From contig CAXBAF010000033.1 of the NCBI GenBank assembly GCA_963973795.1, positions 1 through 38,785 of the forward strand: DNA of 38,785 nucleotides. The letters run 5' to 3'. Position 1 is the first letter of the stretch. Every line of letters begins with the position of its first letter. Position numbers and translations under genes: made by a program. A model generated the notes under the pieces. It made no database searches. It saw only the letters and a program-made list of their open reading frames with translations, and was not told the origin of the DNA. Positions 1 to 8,300 of the stretch are shown piece by piece. This stretch comes from UBA1926 sp002337215. GTDB lineage: Bacteria; Planctomycetota; Phycisphaerae; Phycisphaerales; UBA1924.

Positions 1-22
1 GGCTCTTGGTTGTCAGTCTCGG

Positions 23-42
23 TCGGATCTGATTCGATCCGA
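23..42. repeat. Short inverted repeat downstream of the first gene
   Basis: TCGGATC and GATCCGA form a perfect 7-bp stem with a 6-base loop; a 12-bp palindrome (ATCCGATCGGAT) overlaps it. It lies just beyond the stop codon of the minus-strand PstS-like gene. No T-run follows on the minus strand, so a terminator role is only possible. Confidence 0.3.
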
Positions 43-47
43 TCGGA

Positions 48-2729
48 TTACGGGCAGCCGGCGGTGAAGGCACCGACGAACGCGCTGATGTCCTGCAGGT
101 CGAAGACGCCGAAGGGTGCCGCGAGGTCCGCGATCGGGTCCTGCGCGGTGAACCCACCGACGAAGGCGCCGATGTCGCCCAGGTCGAGGACGCCGAAGGG
201 CTCGACGAGGTCGGCGACGTTGCAGCCGCCCGCGATGAGCGAGAGATCGTCGGCGTCGACATCACCGTCGTTGTCGAGGTCGCCCTCGCAGTAGGTGCTG
301 CCGTTGCCGATGTTGCCGGCGATCAGCGCCGCGTCGTCGGCGTCGACGTCCCCGTCGAAATCGAGGTCGCCGAACTGCGATTCGAGGATCGAGAGGACGA
401 TGTCGCGGTCGGCCTCGTCAACAACGAGGTCGCCGTTCATGTCGGCCGAGAGATCCATGTTGACGGCCTGCTCGAGATCGCTCCAATCGCCGTAGTTGTC
501 CTGGACGTACTGGATGTCCTCGCAGTCGATCACGCCGTCGGCGCCGACCGGGGCGTACCCCGGGGTGGTGCCGCCGGAGCCCGCGACGTCGGCGACCGAA
601 TCGCCGTTGTCGTAGGTGCCGTTGGCGAGGGTGGTGCCGAAGAAGTTGCCGCCGAACGCTTCATCGACGATGAAGAAGCCCTCGGCGCGGTTCAGGACGG
701 GCTCGGCCGAGTCGCCCTCGGGCGAGACCAGCGCGAGGCCGTCGGCGGCGTAGCGCACGTCGGCCTTGTCGAAGTTGCCGTCGTTGTTGTGGTCGCCCAG
801 GATCTCAAAGGAGGCGTCACCCGAGCCGGTCCAGGCGGGTCCCCCGTTGCGGCTCATGTAGGCCGCGACCATGTTGTCGATGTCGTTGATTTCACGGAAG
901 CCGTTGCCGTCGAAGTCGCCCGCGATCTTGTTGCGGGTGTTCAGCGCCGAGCTGTAGTTCACGGTCGAGCCGTTCTCGAGGACGTAGTGCGGGCCTGTGT
1001 TGCCGTCGGTGTAGGTCACGCCGATGGTCCGGGCCGGGACGCGTCCGGCGGTGCCGAAGTTGAACGAATCGAGCAGCGGGTTGGCGAGCGCGTTGGACGG
1101 ATCGTTGAGCGCGAAGTTCTGCACATTCTGGTTCAGGTCCCCGTTGGCAACGATCGCGATCGGCTGGGTGCCGTCGGCGTCGAAGTCGGCGGGGACGTTG
1201 TCCGGCGCCGCGGTCAGGAGGAACTGCTGGGCGAGGATCTCGCCGGGCATGAAGTCGGTCTCGAAGCCACCCGGGACCGCCACGAACGCGGCGATGGAGC
1301 GGCGGATGTTGTTCCAGTACGCCGCCGCGGCCGGGTTGGCGGGGGCGGGGTTGCCGGCGAACGGGTTCGGGCCGGTCTCGGAGGGGTCCCAGCCCCAGCC
1401 GCCCAGGTCGGCGGAGGTGTTGCGGGGGTCGCCGCGGAAGGCGAGGGCGGCGGGGCCCGAAACGCTATAGCCGTTGGGGCCGCCGTCGATGACGTTCTCG
1501 ATGGTCGGGCGGGCCGCGACGGTGCCGCCCTTGATGTCCGAGATGATGGCGAGGCAGTCGAAGTCCTCGTCGGACAGGTACCCGTTGTTGATCAGCCGCT
1601 CGGCCCCGGTGTGGCCGATGCCCAGGCGGGTGTTCTGAACGGTGGCGTCCATCCGGCTCGAGCCGCCCTTGTTGGAGGGCTGGTAGTCGGGGCCGACGCG
1701 GTCGTTGTCGCTGCTGGTGGTGCGGAGGCCGATGTTCTCGCCGCGACCGAACGACGGGTCGATGCCGATGCCGTTCATGAACGCGTTCCGGGTACCCGAG
1801 CCCGAGTCACGCGTGATCTTGGTGAGGTTCTCGCCGTTCGAGCGGCGGCCGGTGGCGGCGAGGTTCCGCAGATCGCTCATGGCGATCTCGTCCATGCCGA
1901 CGCCGTAGTTGACGAGGGCCGCGACGGGGGCGACGGCGAGGGGGAAGTCGTACACGGTGGCACCGTCGGGGTTGCCGAGGTTCACGTTCAGGCGATCGAG
2001 GGGGCGGAGTTCGTTGCCGAAGTCAACGGGCTGGCCGCTCTTGTCCGTCGCGGGGCGGGGGTTGCCGCCGTACCCAGGGGCCGCGGGGGTGCGGAGCGGG
2101 CTGTTCTCGCCCGGGACGATGCCGAACCAGCCGAGGGGCACGTCGGAAGCGGAGAAGTCCATGTGCAGGCCCGCGCCGCTGCCGTCGCCGGTGACGCCGG
2201 GCTCGAAGGTGCCGGGCACCGCGAGGAACGGGGCGCCCGAACGGTTGACGGGGTTACCGATGCCCTGCAGGACACCGGCGGTGACGAGGTTGAGGCGGTT
2301 GTAGATCGCGTTGTCGGCGAACGAGGAGTTGCCCCGGTCGTCGTCGGTCAGGCCGTCCATGTCGGTGTCGAACTCATCCCCGTTCTGGTCGAACAGGAGG
2401 GAGAACGTGTCGAACTCGGCGATGCCGTTGCCCGACCCGGTGATGCGGTAGTGGAAGATCCACTGGGTGTCGTCGATACCCGCGCCGTTGCCGCAGTCGA
2501 AGGCGCCGCTGAGGCAGCCGCCGCCGCTCGGGGCGAGCTGGTCGGGGAAGAAACTGCCGAGCGAGCCCGCCCGTCCGTCCAGGTCGTAATCGATGAAGTC
2601 GTTGCTCGACGCGGCGCTGCGGAAGAAGTTCTCCTGCAGGGTCGCGCCCGAGCCGGTGATCAGAAGCGGGTCGGCCGAGGCCGCCGCGCCGCACGCCGCG
2701 ACAAGAAGCATGATGGTCTTGGTCTTCAT
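48..2729 (-). CDS. PstS-like substrate-binding protein with EF-hands and GC-type dockerin
   Basis: 893-residue secreted protein with a short signal peptide (about residues 1-19, ending AAASA). Residues about 20-540 resemble a phosphate-type periplasmic binding protein: an early GSGATLQENF segment and a later RDSGSGTRNAF segment match the phosphate-contact loops of PstS-like proteins. From about residue 600 there are six EF-hand/dockerin-like loops, including DFDGNGFREINDID, DMNGDLVVDEAD, DLDFDGDVDADD and DLDNDGDVDADD. The last about 60 residues are a GC-type dockerin, opening with Cys and closing with GCP; both of its repeats have the degenerate PFGV loop. No permease or ATPase gene is adjacent, so a surface-displayed ligand-binding role is inferred rather than classical ABC uptake. 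The start is supported by AAGGA 8 bases upstream. The family call is from motifs only. Confidence 0.8.
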   Translation of the reverse strand: MKTKTIMLLVAACGAAASADPLLITGSGATLQENFFRSAASSNDFIDYDLDGRAGSLGSFFPDQLAPSGGGCLSGAFDCGNGAGIDDTQWIFHYRITGSGNGIAEFDTFSLLFDQNGDEFDTDMDGLTDDDRGNSSFADNAIYNRLNLVTAGVLQGIGNPVNRSGAPFLAVPGTFEPGVTGDGSGAGLHMDFSASDVPLGWFGIVPGENSPLRTPAAPGYGGNPRPATDKSGQPVDFGNELRPLDRLNVNLGNPDGATVYDFPLAVAPVAALVNYGVGMDEIAMSDLRNLAATGRRSNGENLTKITRDSGSGTRNAFMNGIGIDPSFGRGENIGLRTTSSDNDRVGPDYQPSNKGGSSRMDATVQNTRLGIGHTGAERLINNGYLSDEDFDCLAIISDIKGGTVAARPTIENVIDGGPNGYSVSGPAALAFRGDPRNTSADLGGWGWDPSETGPNPFAGNPAPANPAAAAYWNNIRRSIAAFVAVPGGFETDFMPGEILAQQFLLTAAPDNVPADFDADGTQPIAIVANGDLNQNVQNFALNDPSNALANPLLDSFNFGTAGRVPARTIGVTYTDGNTGPHYVLENGSTVNYSSALNTRNKIAGDFDGNGFREINDIDNMVAAYMSRNGGPAWTGSGDASFEILGDHNNDGNFDKADVRYAADGLALVSPEGDSAEPVLNRAEGFFIVDEAFGGNFFGTTLANGTYDNGDSVADVAGSGGTTPGYAPVGADGVIDCEDIQYVQDNYGDWSDLEQAVNMDLSADMNGDLVVDEADRDIVLSILESQFGDLDFDGDVDADDAALIAGNIGNGSTYCEGDLDNDGDVDADDLSLIAGGCNVADLVEPFGVLDLGDIGAFVGGFTAQDPIADLAAPFGVFDLQDISAFVGAFTAGCP

Positions 2730-2870
2730 GGCTGGTTTCCTTCTGAGGTTTGGGATCGAACCGGATGACTCGCGAGGCCGAGTCGATACAGCGATCGCGC
2801 CCGCGGAGAGGTCCCCTCCCCCGCGCCGATCTCTCTTCGATGCTCCTCCGTCCCGTTGACGGGGAAATAA

Positions 2871-2898
2871 AGCGGGCCCCGCTTCCGCGGAGCCCGCT
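2871..2898 (-). terminator. Rho-independent terminator after pseudopilin gene
   Basis: A 7-bp outer stem (AGCGGGC/GCCCGCT), one mismatch, a 4-bp inner stem (CCGC/GCGG) and a TTCC loop. On the minus strand it is followed by TTATTT, about 10 bases beyond the pseudopilin stop codon. Confidence 0.8.
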
Positions 2899-2908
2899 CC
2901 AGAGTTGG

Positions 2909-4006
2909 TCAGCCGTCGATCCCGAGTTGCTCGAGCTCCTGGCGGGTGAAGACCGCGGTGTTTTGTGAGCCGCTCGATCCGAACTGATCGAGTGCCGGCG
3001 TGAGGCTGTAGAAACGGTCACCCCACATCGCGTCCTCCATCGTCTCCTCGAGCGTGAGGAGCTCGACGTGGCCGTCGACGAACGAGAAGTTGCTCCGGCC
3101 TTTGTGGGCCCGCGAGACGAGGTTGATGTTCTTCCCGTCGTCAGTGATGAGTCCCACACCCTCGCGCTGCAGGCGCTCGTCGTCCCAGATCTCGTTGGTC
3201 CGCCGATACTGGAACGCACGGCGCGGGTAGTTCACGTTGCCGGCGTCGTAGACACTCAGGCCCTCGCCGCCGAAGGGCACGAACGGAACGAGCGGGCGGT
3301 GGGCCTTGCTCTCGACGCCCGCGTCATCGATGTTCGTCGCGTCGGAGACCGACCGCCACTCGGCGATGTCCTCCATCTCGGTCGCGAGGATCGTGTTGGA
3401 TGCACCCCTGATCCGATCGACCGACACGAGAACGTTCTCGCGGGGCTTGCCCTCATCGCGGGCGTTGAACTTGTTGCGGGGCATGATGGCGGCGTTCACC
3501 GTGAACGCGATCCGGGGGACCTGACGATCGGTGATCAGGGTCGGGTTGTCCGCCTGCCACTCTTCCTGGTCGTTCGGATCGTTGGGATCGTCGTAGGTCC
3601 GCGGCGCGCCGTTGTTGGTTGTTTTGGGGCTCTCGAACGCGTCTTCAGGAACAGCGCCGTCGTACAGGAAGTACGACCAGTGGGCGTACCCGTTGTTCTC
3701 GACACCGCTGTCGACCGTGAAGCCCTGATCCTGCATCGACCAGGCGAGGCCGGTGGGCGTGCTCGGGTACGTGTACGCCGGGGGAACGAAGTCCCGGTTC
3801 ACAGACCCGTAGACCGAAACACCCTGCGAGATGTTGCGGGCGTTCGCCCCGGCCTTGAGCGCCTGGGCCGAACCGCGAGCCGCGCCGAGCGCCGGAAGCA
3901 GAATGCCGATCAGCAGTGCGATGATGGCGATGACAACGAGCAACTCGATGAGCGTGAAGCCGTTGTCGGAGCGTGCGTCGGAACGCCGCGCGTGAACAGT
4001 GGTCAT
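2909..4006 (-). CDS. Prepilin-type (H-X9-DG) pseudopilin-like protein
   Basis: 365-residue protein with a short basic leader ending NG, then the type IV prepilin/type II secretion pseudopilin signature FTLIELLVVIAIIALLIG. The signature gives a cleavage/methylation site (G|F) and a hydrophobic N-terminal helix. Near the C-terminus HKGRSNFSFVDG fits the H-X9-DG processing-associated motif typical of planctomycete pseudopilin families. The globular part is unrecognised. The start at 4006 is chosen because GGAG lies 6 bases upstream; an in-frame ATG at 4018 is possible but overlaps no good ribosome site. It has its own terminator and a long AT-containing leader region upstream, so it is probably monocistronic. 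Likely role: minor pilin-like or secreted surface protein; no secretion machinery genes are adjacent. Confidence 0.85.
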   Translation of the reverse strand: MTTVHARRSDARSDNGFTLIELLVVIAIIALLIGILLPALGAARGSAQALKAGANARNISQGVSVYGSVNRDFVPPAYTYPSTPTGLAWSMQDQGFTVDSGVENNGYAHWSYFLYDGAVPEDAFESPKTTNNGAPRTYDDPNDPNDQEEWQADNPTLITDRQVPRIAFTVNAAIMPRNKFNARDEGKPRENVLVSVDRIRGASNTILATEMEDIAEWRSVSDATNIDDAGVESKAHRPLVPFVPFGGEGLSVYDAGNVNYPRRAFQYRRTNEIWDDERLQREGVGLITDDGKNINLVSRAHKGRSNFSFVDGHVELLTLEETMEDAMWGDRFYSLTPALDQFGSSGSQNTAVFTRQELEQLGIDG

Positions 4007-4466
4007 TTGTATCTCCATGCAATGGCCAAAGTGGTGACAGCCTTGTCAAGCCGAGGACAAGTATCCGGCACCGGCTGCGCGAAGTCGGTTCGGAGAGCGC
4101 TCAGCATTCGCGAAGATTGCACGAAGGCCCGCTAAGGAACGATGAGGACAATATAAATGAGTTCTAATTGTTTATCTATTCGGTGCTTACAGGCACTGTG
4201 AGCGGAGACCCGATCGGTGCCCGGGTCGCCCAGATGTGGATTGCCCGACCCGTTCGCGAAGAACGACCGGCACAAATCGACAGCATCGTCCGACCGGTGA
4301 TCGAACAAGACCACGGCGTGCACGCTCGAAACCACAATCGGGCCCTCGAATACAGCAAGTCGACGGACGCCGTGGGTCACCCGGTCCGCGAAAAACCGAT
4401 CGGCCTCGCGCCGATCGGTCCCGTTGCCGCGCTTGCGCGAGCGTCGTGCGGTTGTTCGATCCTCGC
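4007..4466. other. 460-bp intergenic region, no convincing gene
   Basis: Lies between the pseudopilin start and the DUF4198-type gene stop, both on the minus strand. It holds an AT-rich island at about 4138-4195. On the minus strand TATATT (4150-4155) could be a -10 box for the pseudopilin gene, but no good -35 is seen. Several overlapping open frames cross 4130-4512 on both strands; none has a ribosome site or recognisable motif. It may contain a decayed gene or a long 5' leader. Confidence 0.5.
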
Positions 4467-5273
4467 TCAACGACCAACACGGAAGACGTTGGACGCCCAC
4501 AGGCTCTCCCATTCGGGGGCCTGCTTCTGGTGTACGGACTCTTCGAGAGCCTGACTCTGAGGAATTCGTCGCATCCAGAGGCTGGTGAGCATCGTCGTGC
4601 CGGTCTGGGCGGCCTCGAACGCAACAACACCGTCAGCGTCCGAGCGCGCCTCCTGGAGCGTGCGCGGATCGGATTGACTCGCAAGGACGACCCGAGCGCC
4701 CTCGAAAGGGCGTCCATCCAGTAGGACGCGGGCGACAACCCGCTTTTCACGCGCATCGAGGATCTGGATCTCGAACGGGAGACCGACGATCCGGTCGTTG
4801 ACGTCGCCGGCTCCTCCGCCACCCGAGCCGAGCACGGCCTTCGCGCACCGCATATACCGCTCCACCCCAGGGCGATCGGTCTCGCCTCGCGATGCGCGTT
4901 CGCGGATGACGTGCCCGAGCCGTTCTTCACGCAGGTACTCGTTGAACCGGTCCGCGGGCAACTCGTTGCGCATCCACGCGGATTCGTAGACCACGATCGC
5001 CGATCCCCGATGCGCTGTCTTGCCGTACGACCGCGCCGAGCCCGCCAGCCCCGGGACGGGTACGGCGGGGTGATCGGCCGAAACGATCTCGAATCTTTCG
5101 AACGTGTTCGGCCTTGGCACAGCATGCCCCTCGAACCGTTCGCCGTGCATCAGTTTGATGCCGAACGCAGAGCCTGGCGTGGGCGCAAGCGTCGAGGGCT
5201 GCACCCAGAACTCGTGAGCACTCGCGCAGAACCCGACAACACAGAAAGCAAGCATGAACGCGGTGATTCGCAT
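4467..5273 (-). CDS. DUF4198-type periplasmic protein
   Basis: 268 residues. Signal peptide MRITAFMLAFCVVGFCASA is followed directly by HEFWVQPS, the N-terminal His-Glu-Phe-Trp hallmark of DUF4198 proteins (COG5266), secreted proteins often linked with metal (Ni/Co) handling. The middle contains FGIKLMHGERFEG and a GGGGAGDVNDRIVGLPFEI region. The C-terminal half (VARVLLDGRPFEGARVVL...DADGVVAFEA) has the usual Ig-like/carboxypeptidase-regulatory strand pattern of this family. The start at 5273 is supported by GAGGGG 7 bases upstream; the open frame continues upstream but is antisense-like there. It lies downstream of the DUF4331 gene with a terminator-like hairpin between them, so co-transcription is uncertain. 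Metal binding is inference from family and the new N-terminal His. Confidence 0.75.
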   Translation of the reverse strand: MRITAFMLAFCVVGFCASAHEFWVQPSTLAPTPGSAFGIKLMHGERFEGHAVPRPNTFERFEIVSADHPAVPVPGLAGSARSYGKTAHRGSAIVVYESAWMRNELPADRFNEYLREERLGHVIRERASRGETDRPGVERYMRCAKAVLGSGGGGAGDVNDRIVGLPFEIQILDAREKRVVARVLLDGRPFEGARVVLASQSDPRTLQEARSDADGVVAFEAAQTGTTMLTSLWMRRIPQSQALEESVHQKQAPEWESLWASNVFRVGR

Positions 5274-5364
5274 CAGAATACCCCTCGGCATGTGGAACCC
5301 CAGCGGAGCTCGCAAGACCAGTGGAGCCCCGGTGGACGACGGACGGAACAGAAGCATGGATGAA

Positions 5365-5396
5365 ACACGGACCCGACCCTTCGGCCGGGCCCATGT
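5365..5396 (-). terminator. Probable terminator after DUF4331 gene
   Basis: A 14-bp stem with three G-U pairs and a 4-base loop (GAAG on the minus strand), followed by TTCATCC. Strong stem, weak T-run. It separates the DUF4331 gene from the DUF4198-type gene. Confidence 0.6.
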
Positions 5397-5461
5397 GCCA
5401 GAGAGAGTTCGAGAGAGAATCCGAGTCGTTTCGACCGCTCCCCCATCGGCGTGACGTCGGA

Positions 5462-7006
5462 TCAGTCGGACGAACCCAGGAACGCCTCGATGAACGCCGT
5501 GATGTCGGCAAGGTCGAAGATGCCGTCGCGGTTCACGTCGGCGACCTCGGCGTCCGTCAGCGGGCCGTCCTTGCGGTTGAACGTGCCGGAGCTCGGCGTC
5601 GCCGCGTAGGGAAACACCCCGTGGTACGCCACGTCGTTCCCGGGAACATTGTCGCCAACGACCGTGATCTCGCTGTAGGAAGGCCCGCTCGCGACGGCGG
5701 TGAGCGCGATATCGATCACGTCGTCGCCGAACCGCCGGCCGTTGGGCCAACCGCTGCTCACGCCGCCCGTCGTGTCGCCCCCCACGAAGCCGAACCGGCT
5801 GAACCCCGGCTCGCTCTCCAGCGTCACAGGCCCCGTCGTCGTCGAGACCCGGATCACGTCCGGGATGAACACCGCGGCAAGATCCGCCCGACCCGAGGTC
5901 TGGAAATCGGTCCCGTACACGAAGTTGATCAGGCCCGCGATCTCGGGGTTCTCCGCGTAGGACGCGAATTGCTGGTCATCGACCGGGCTCGAGCGGTTGT
6001 AGTTGTCCTTGTCGGCCAGCGCGACCAGCACCTCGTTGAACAGCGGGTTCGCCATCCGGTTGACCTGGACCCAGTCGCCCGCGTCGGCGGCGCCGCTCGC
6101 GTCGCGGGTTGTGACCTCGCGACGGCTCACCGATGCGTAGACACCCACGCCGGTCTGCGGGCCAAAGAACGCGTCGTTGTACGTCCGCTCGATCAGCGTA
6201 TCGAGCGGGACCTGCACCGCGAACGTCAGCACGTTGAAGCCCTTGAACCCGTCGACGCCGTTCCCGTCCTGGCCCAGCCCGTCGGCGAGCGAACCGTTGT
6301 TGTCGAGGATCCGGCTGTTGAGCAGGTCGAACGTCCCGGGGACATCGCCGAAGAACGAGTCCTCCCTCGGCCCGGCGAAGAACACCTCGCCGCCGGCGGT
6401 CGGCATGATCGCCTGCTGTGTGTAGGCGTCGAGGTCCTCGACCGCCATCGCTCCGGAGACCGCCCGGCCGGCTTCATCGTTGTACAGAGGCGTCACGTTC
6501 GCGCCCACGTTCGGGGGCGCGACAAACGCGTCGTCAACGATCTGCACCGACTCGCCCGCCGCGGTCGCGACCACGTCGTAAAACTGCGTGAAGTTCTGCC
6601 TCGCGTCGCCGATCTGCAGAATCGGTCCCGCCTCGGTTCCCAGCCCGTTCGAGAGGATCGTCTGCAGGTTCTTGTAATTCTCGTCCACGCCGGAGAACCG
6701 GAAGTCGTACCGCCTGGTCTCGGCGCCCGACTCGGGATCGGTGATGTGGATCGAGTAGAGCGCCGCGGGGTCGAACCGTTCGTAGTGCGGCCCATCGCCA
6801 GGCTCGGAGAACGGCCTGACGTTCACGACAACGTTCAGCACCTCGACGCCCGGATTGCCGTACATGTTGCCGATGAACGCGTACACGTCCGTCAGGTTGG
6901 CCTGCGGATCAAGCTTGATGCTCGGCGCGTCGTTGTGGCTCGACGCGAGCGCCGACGCCGTCAGGCTCGCGACGATCATCGCGACGGGAGTGATGCGGAG
7001 GTTCAT
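5462..7006 (-). CDS. DUF4331 domain protein with C-terminal half dockerin
   Basis: 514-residue exported protein. Signal peptide about residues 1-22 (ends SALA), then SSHNDAPSIKLDPQANLTDV. This is the SH-(N/R)-(D/E)-AP...D.TDVYAF opening that defines DUF4331, a family of large extracellular proteins of unknown activity. Most of the chain (about 23-480) is this domain. The tail DVNRDGIFDLADITAFIEAF (about 489-508) is a single canonical dockerin calcium loop. The usual first GC-dockerin repeat and the flanking cysteines are absent, so this is a half dockerin. Start supported by AAGGA upstream of ATG. It is followed by a hairpin terminator. Function unknown; surface location inferred. Confidence 0.85.
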   Translation of the reverse strand: MNLRITPVAMIVASLTASALASSHNDAPSIKLDPQANLTDVYAFIGNMYGNPGVEVLNVVVNVRPFSEPGDGPHYERFDPAALYSIHITDPESGAETRRYDFRFSGVDENYKNLQTILSNGLGTEAGPILQIGDARQNFTQFYDVVATAAGESVQIVDDAFVAPPNVGANVTPLYNDEAGRAVSGAMAVEDLDAYTQQAIMPTAGGEVFFAGPREDSFFGDVPGTFDLLNSRILDNNGSLADGLGQDGNGVDGFKGFNVLTFAVQVPLDTLIERTYNDAFFGPQTGVGVYASVSRREVTTRDASGAADAGDWVQVNRMANPLFNEVLVALADKDNYNRSSPVDDQQFASYAENPEIAGLINFVYGTDFQTSGRADLAAVFIPDVIRVSTTTGPVTLESEPGFSRFGFVGGDTTGGVSSGWPNGRRFGDDVIDIALTAVASGPSYSEITVVGDNVPGNDVAYHGVFPYAATPSSGTFNRKDGPLTDAEVADVNRDGIFDLADITAFIEAFLGSSD

Positions 7007-7141
7007 GGTCCATTCCTTCTGTGTGCCGGAGATCGAGCGGCCCGGGAATCGCCGCGCGGACCGACCGCGCCGCGTGCCCCGGCACGCCGATCCGAGTTTG
7101 AGAATCTGGGAAACCCGTCGAGGCCCGCTGAGGCCCCGACG

Positions 7142-7165
7142 GACGCGTCGAGGGGTTGACGCGTC
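7142..7165. repeat. Paired GACGCGTC palindromes
   Basis: The perfect 8-bp palindrome GACGCGTC occurs twice, 16 bases apart start to start, upstream of the DUF4331 gene and downstream of the DUF4394 gene. It can fold as a hairpin or serve as a tandem protein site. No T-run follows. Confidence 0.35.
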
Positions 7166-7223
7166 TCTCCCCTCCCCAGCCCGGTGGAGTCCGGGCCTCG
7201 GAGGAATCGCATGGAATCAGGAA

Positions 7224-8069
7224 TCAGCGGCGCGTTCGGCGCGACGCGGCGACGCCCGCGAAACCGAGAACGCCGAGGCCCGCCGGCGCGGGAACGACCG
7301 CGATCGACGTGATCAACGCACCGCCGCCGACCTCGCCGATCATGCTCGCCTCACCGGTGCTCAGATCGATGGTCCAGAACGTCGTCCGGCTCAGCAGTTC
7401 ATTCTGCACCGCGGCGTACGCGACACCCGAATCGCCCGAGATGTCGAACCCAAGGATGTCGGTCAGATCGACGCCCAGCGAGCCGACGGTCTCGAGCGTG
7501 CCCGCGCTGTTCGCCTGGCGGACGAGGACGTCGAGCCCCGTGTCGATCCCGTAGAGCTGGGTCGACGTCGCGCCGAAGAACGAGTTGGTGTACGCCGAAC
7601 CGACCACGTTGGGGTCGAACCCTTCGTACTGATCGCCGGCACCGTAGAACAGGTCCGTCACACCGGTCGATGTCCCCGTGTTGGGGTTCAGCACGAGGTT
7701 CTGGTCCGCGTTGCTTACGACCCGGATGCGATCGATGGTCGGGTTGAAGTCGAAACCGAACGCCGAACCGTTCAGGCCGGGCGAGAAACTCCCGGCACCG
7801 ACCAACGACGCGGCACCCGACGAGGTGTCGAGCCTGTAGAGATTGTTGAACGAGCCGAGGGCGTACATCCCCCCGTCCGCAGGCCGAAAGTCGATACCCC
7901 GGATCTGCTCATTGCTCATCAGCCCGGAGATGGCGACACCCGAGTTGATCATCCCGGGCGCCGACGAGTCCCACGACACCAGTGTCTGGCTTTGTGTGAC
8001 ACCGAACACAGGTTCGGCGACAGCCGGGAGTGCGCACAGCGATACCAGTGAGAAAGCAACGGTCCTCAT
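7224..8069 (-). CDS. DUF4394 domain protein with PEP-CTERM tail
   Basis: 281 residues. Signal peptide MRTVAFSLVSLCALPAVA, then a DUF4394-type repeat region: segments such as IRGIDFRPADGGMYALGS, LYRLDTSSGAASLVG, FGFDFNPTIDRIRVVS and YGIDTGLDVLVRQ recur with the D-x-x-TG-x pattern expected for a beta-propeller-like fold. The C-terminus VPAPAGLGVLGFAGVAASRR is a PEP-CTERM-type sorting signal (motif, hydrophobic helix, basic end), implying processing by an exosortase encoded elsewhere. Start at 8069 has AAGGAG 8 bases upstream; an ATG five codons earlier overlaps that ribosome site and is less likely. Exact function unknown. Confidence 0.8.
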   Translation of the reverse strand: MRTVAFSLVSLCALPAVAEPVFGVTQSQTLVSWDSSAPGMINSGVAISGLMSNEQIRGIDFRPADGGMYALGSFNNLYRLDTSSGAASLVGAGSFSPGLNGSAFGFDFNPTIDRIRVVSNADQNLVLNPNTGTSTGVTDLFYGAGDQYEGFDPNVVGSAYTNSFFGATSTQLYGIDTGLDVLVRQANSAGTLETVGSLGVDLTDILGFDISGDSGVAYAAVQNELLSRTTFWTIDLSTGEASMIGEVGGGALITSIAVVPAPAGLGVLGFAGVAASRRTRR

Positions 8070-8300
8070 AGAACTCTCCTTCATGGATTCGGAACGGTTT
8101 GGCGGCCGGCAACAAGGCCGGGCACTCGACACTTCGGATCCCGAGGCCCCCGGGGTTTTTGGAACGCGCGATTTTCTCAGGATTCTCGCGATGCGCGATC
8201 CCCACACGAACCAGCCGCGAAACAACGTTCGATCATGCTCATCGCCGCGTTCAGCTCCCCGCTTCTGGATACACTCCACCGGCCGCCCGCGGCCCGACGC

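Noticed and set aside
2590..2729. Lipoprotein signal in the PstS-like protein
   Set aside because: A Cys occurs near residue 13, but the preceding residues do not make a good lipobox and an AxA site follows at about residue 19, fitting an ordinary signal peptide better.
789..2768. Long plus-strand open frame of about 660 codons
   Set aside because: Antisense to the PstS-like dockerin gene; Val/Arg/Gly-rich composition and no motifs, typical of a shadow frame in GC-rich DNA.
4132..4512. 126-codon minus-strand open frame in the long intergenic gap
   Set aside because: No ribosome site, overlaps the DUF4198-type gene end, and no recognisable motif; kept only as a possible gene remnant.
5321..7159. 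612-codon plus-strand open frame
   Set aside because: Antisense to the DUF4331 gene with Arg/Val-rich shadow composition.
8091..8300. ECF-type autoregulatory promoter upstream of the sigma gene
   Set aside because: GGAAC-like words occur, but no matching -10 at proper spacing could be supported.
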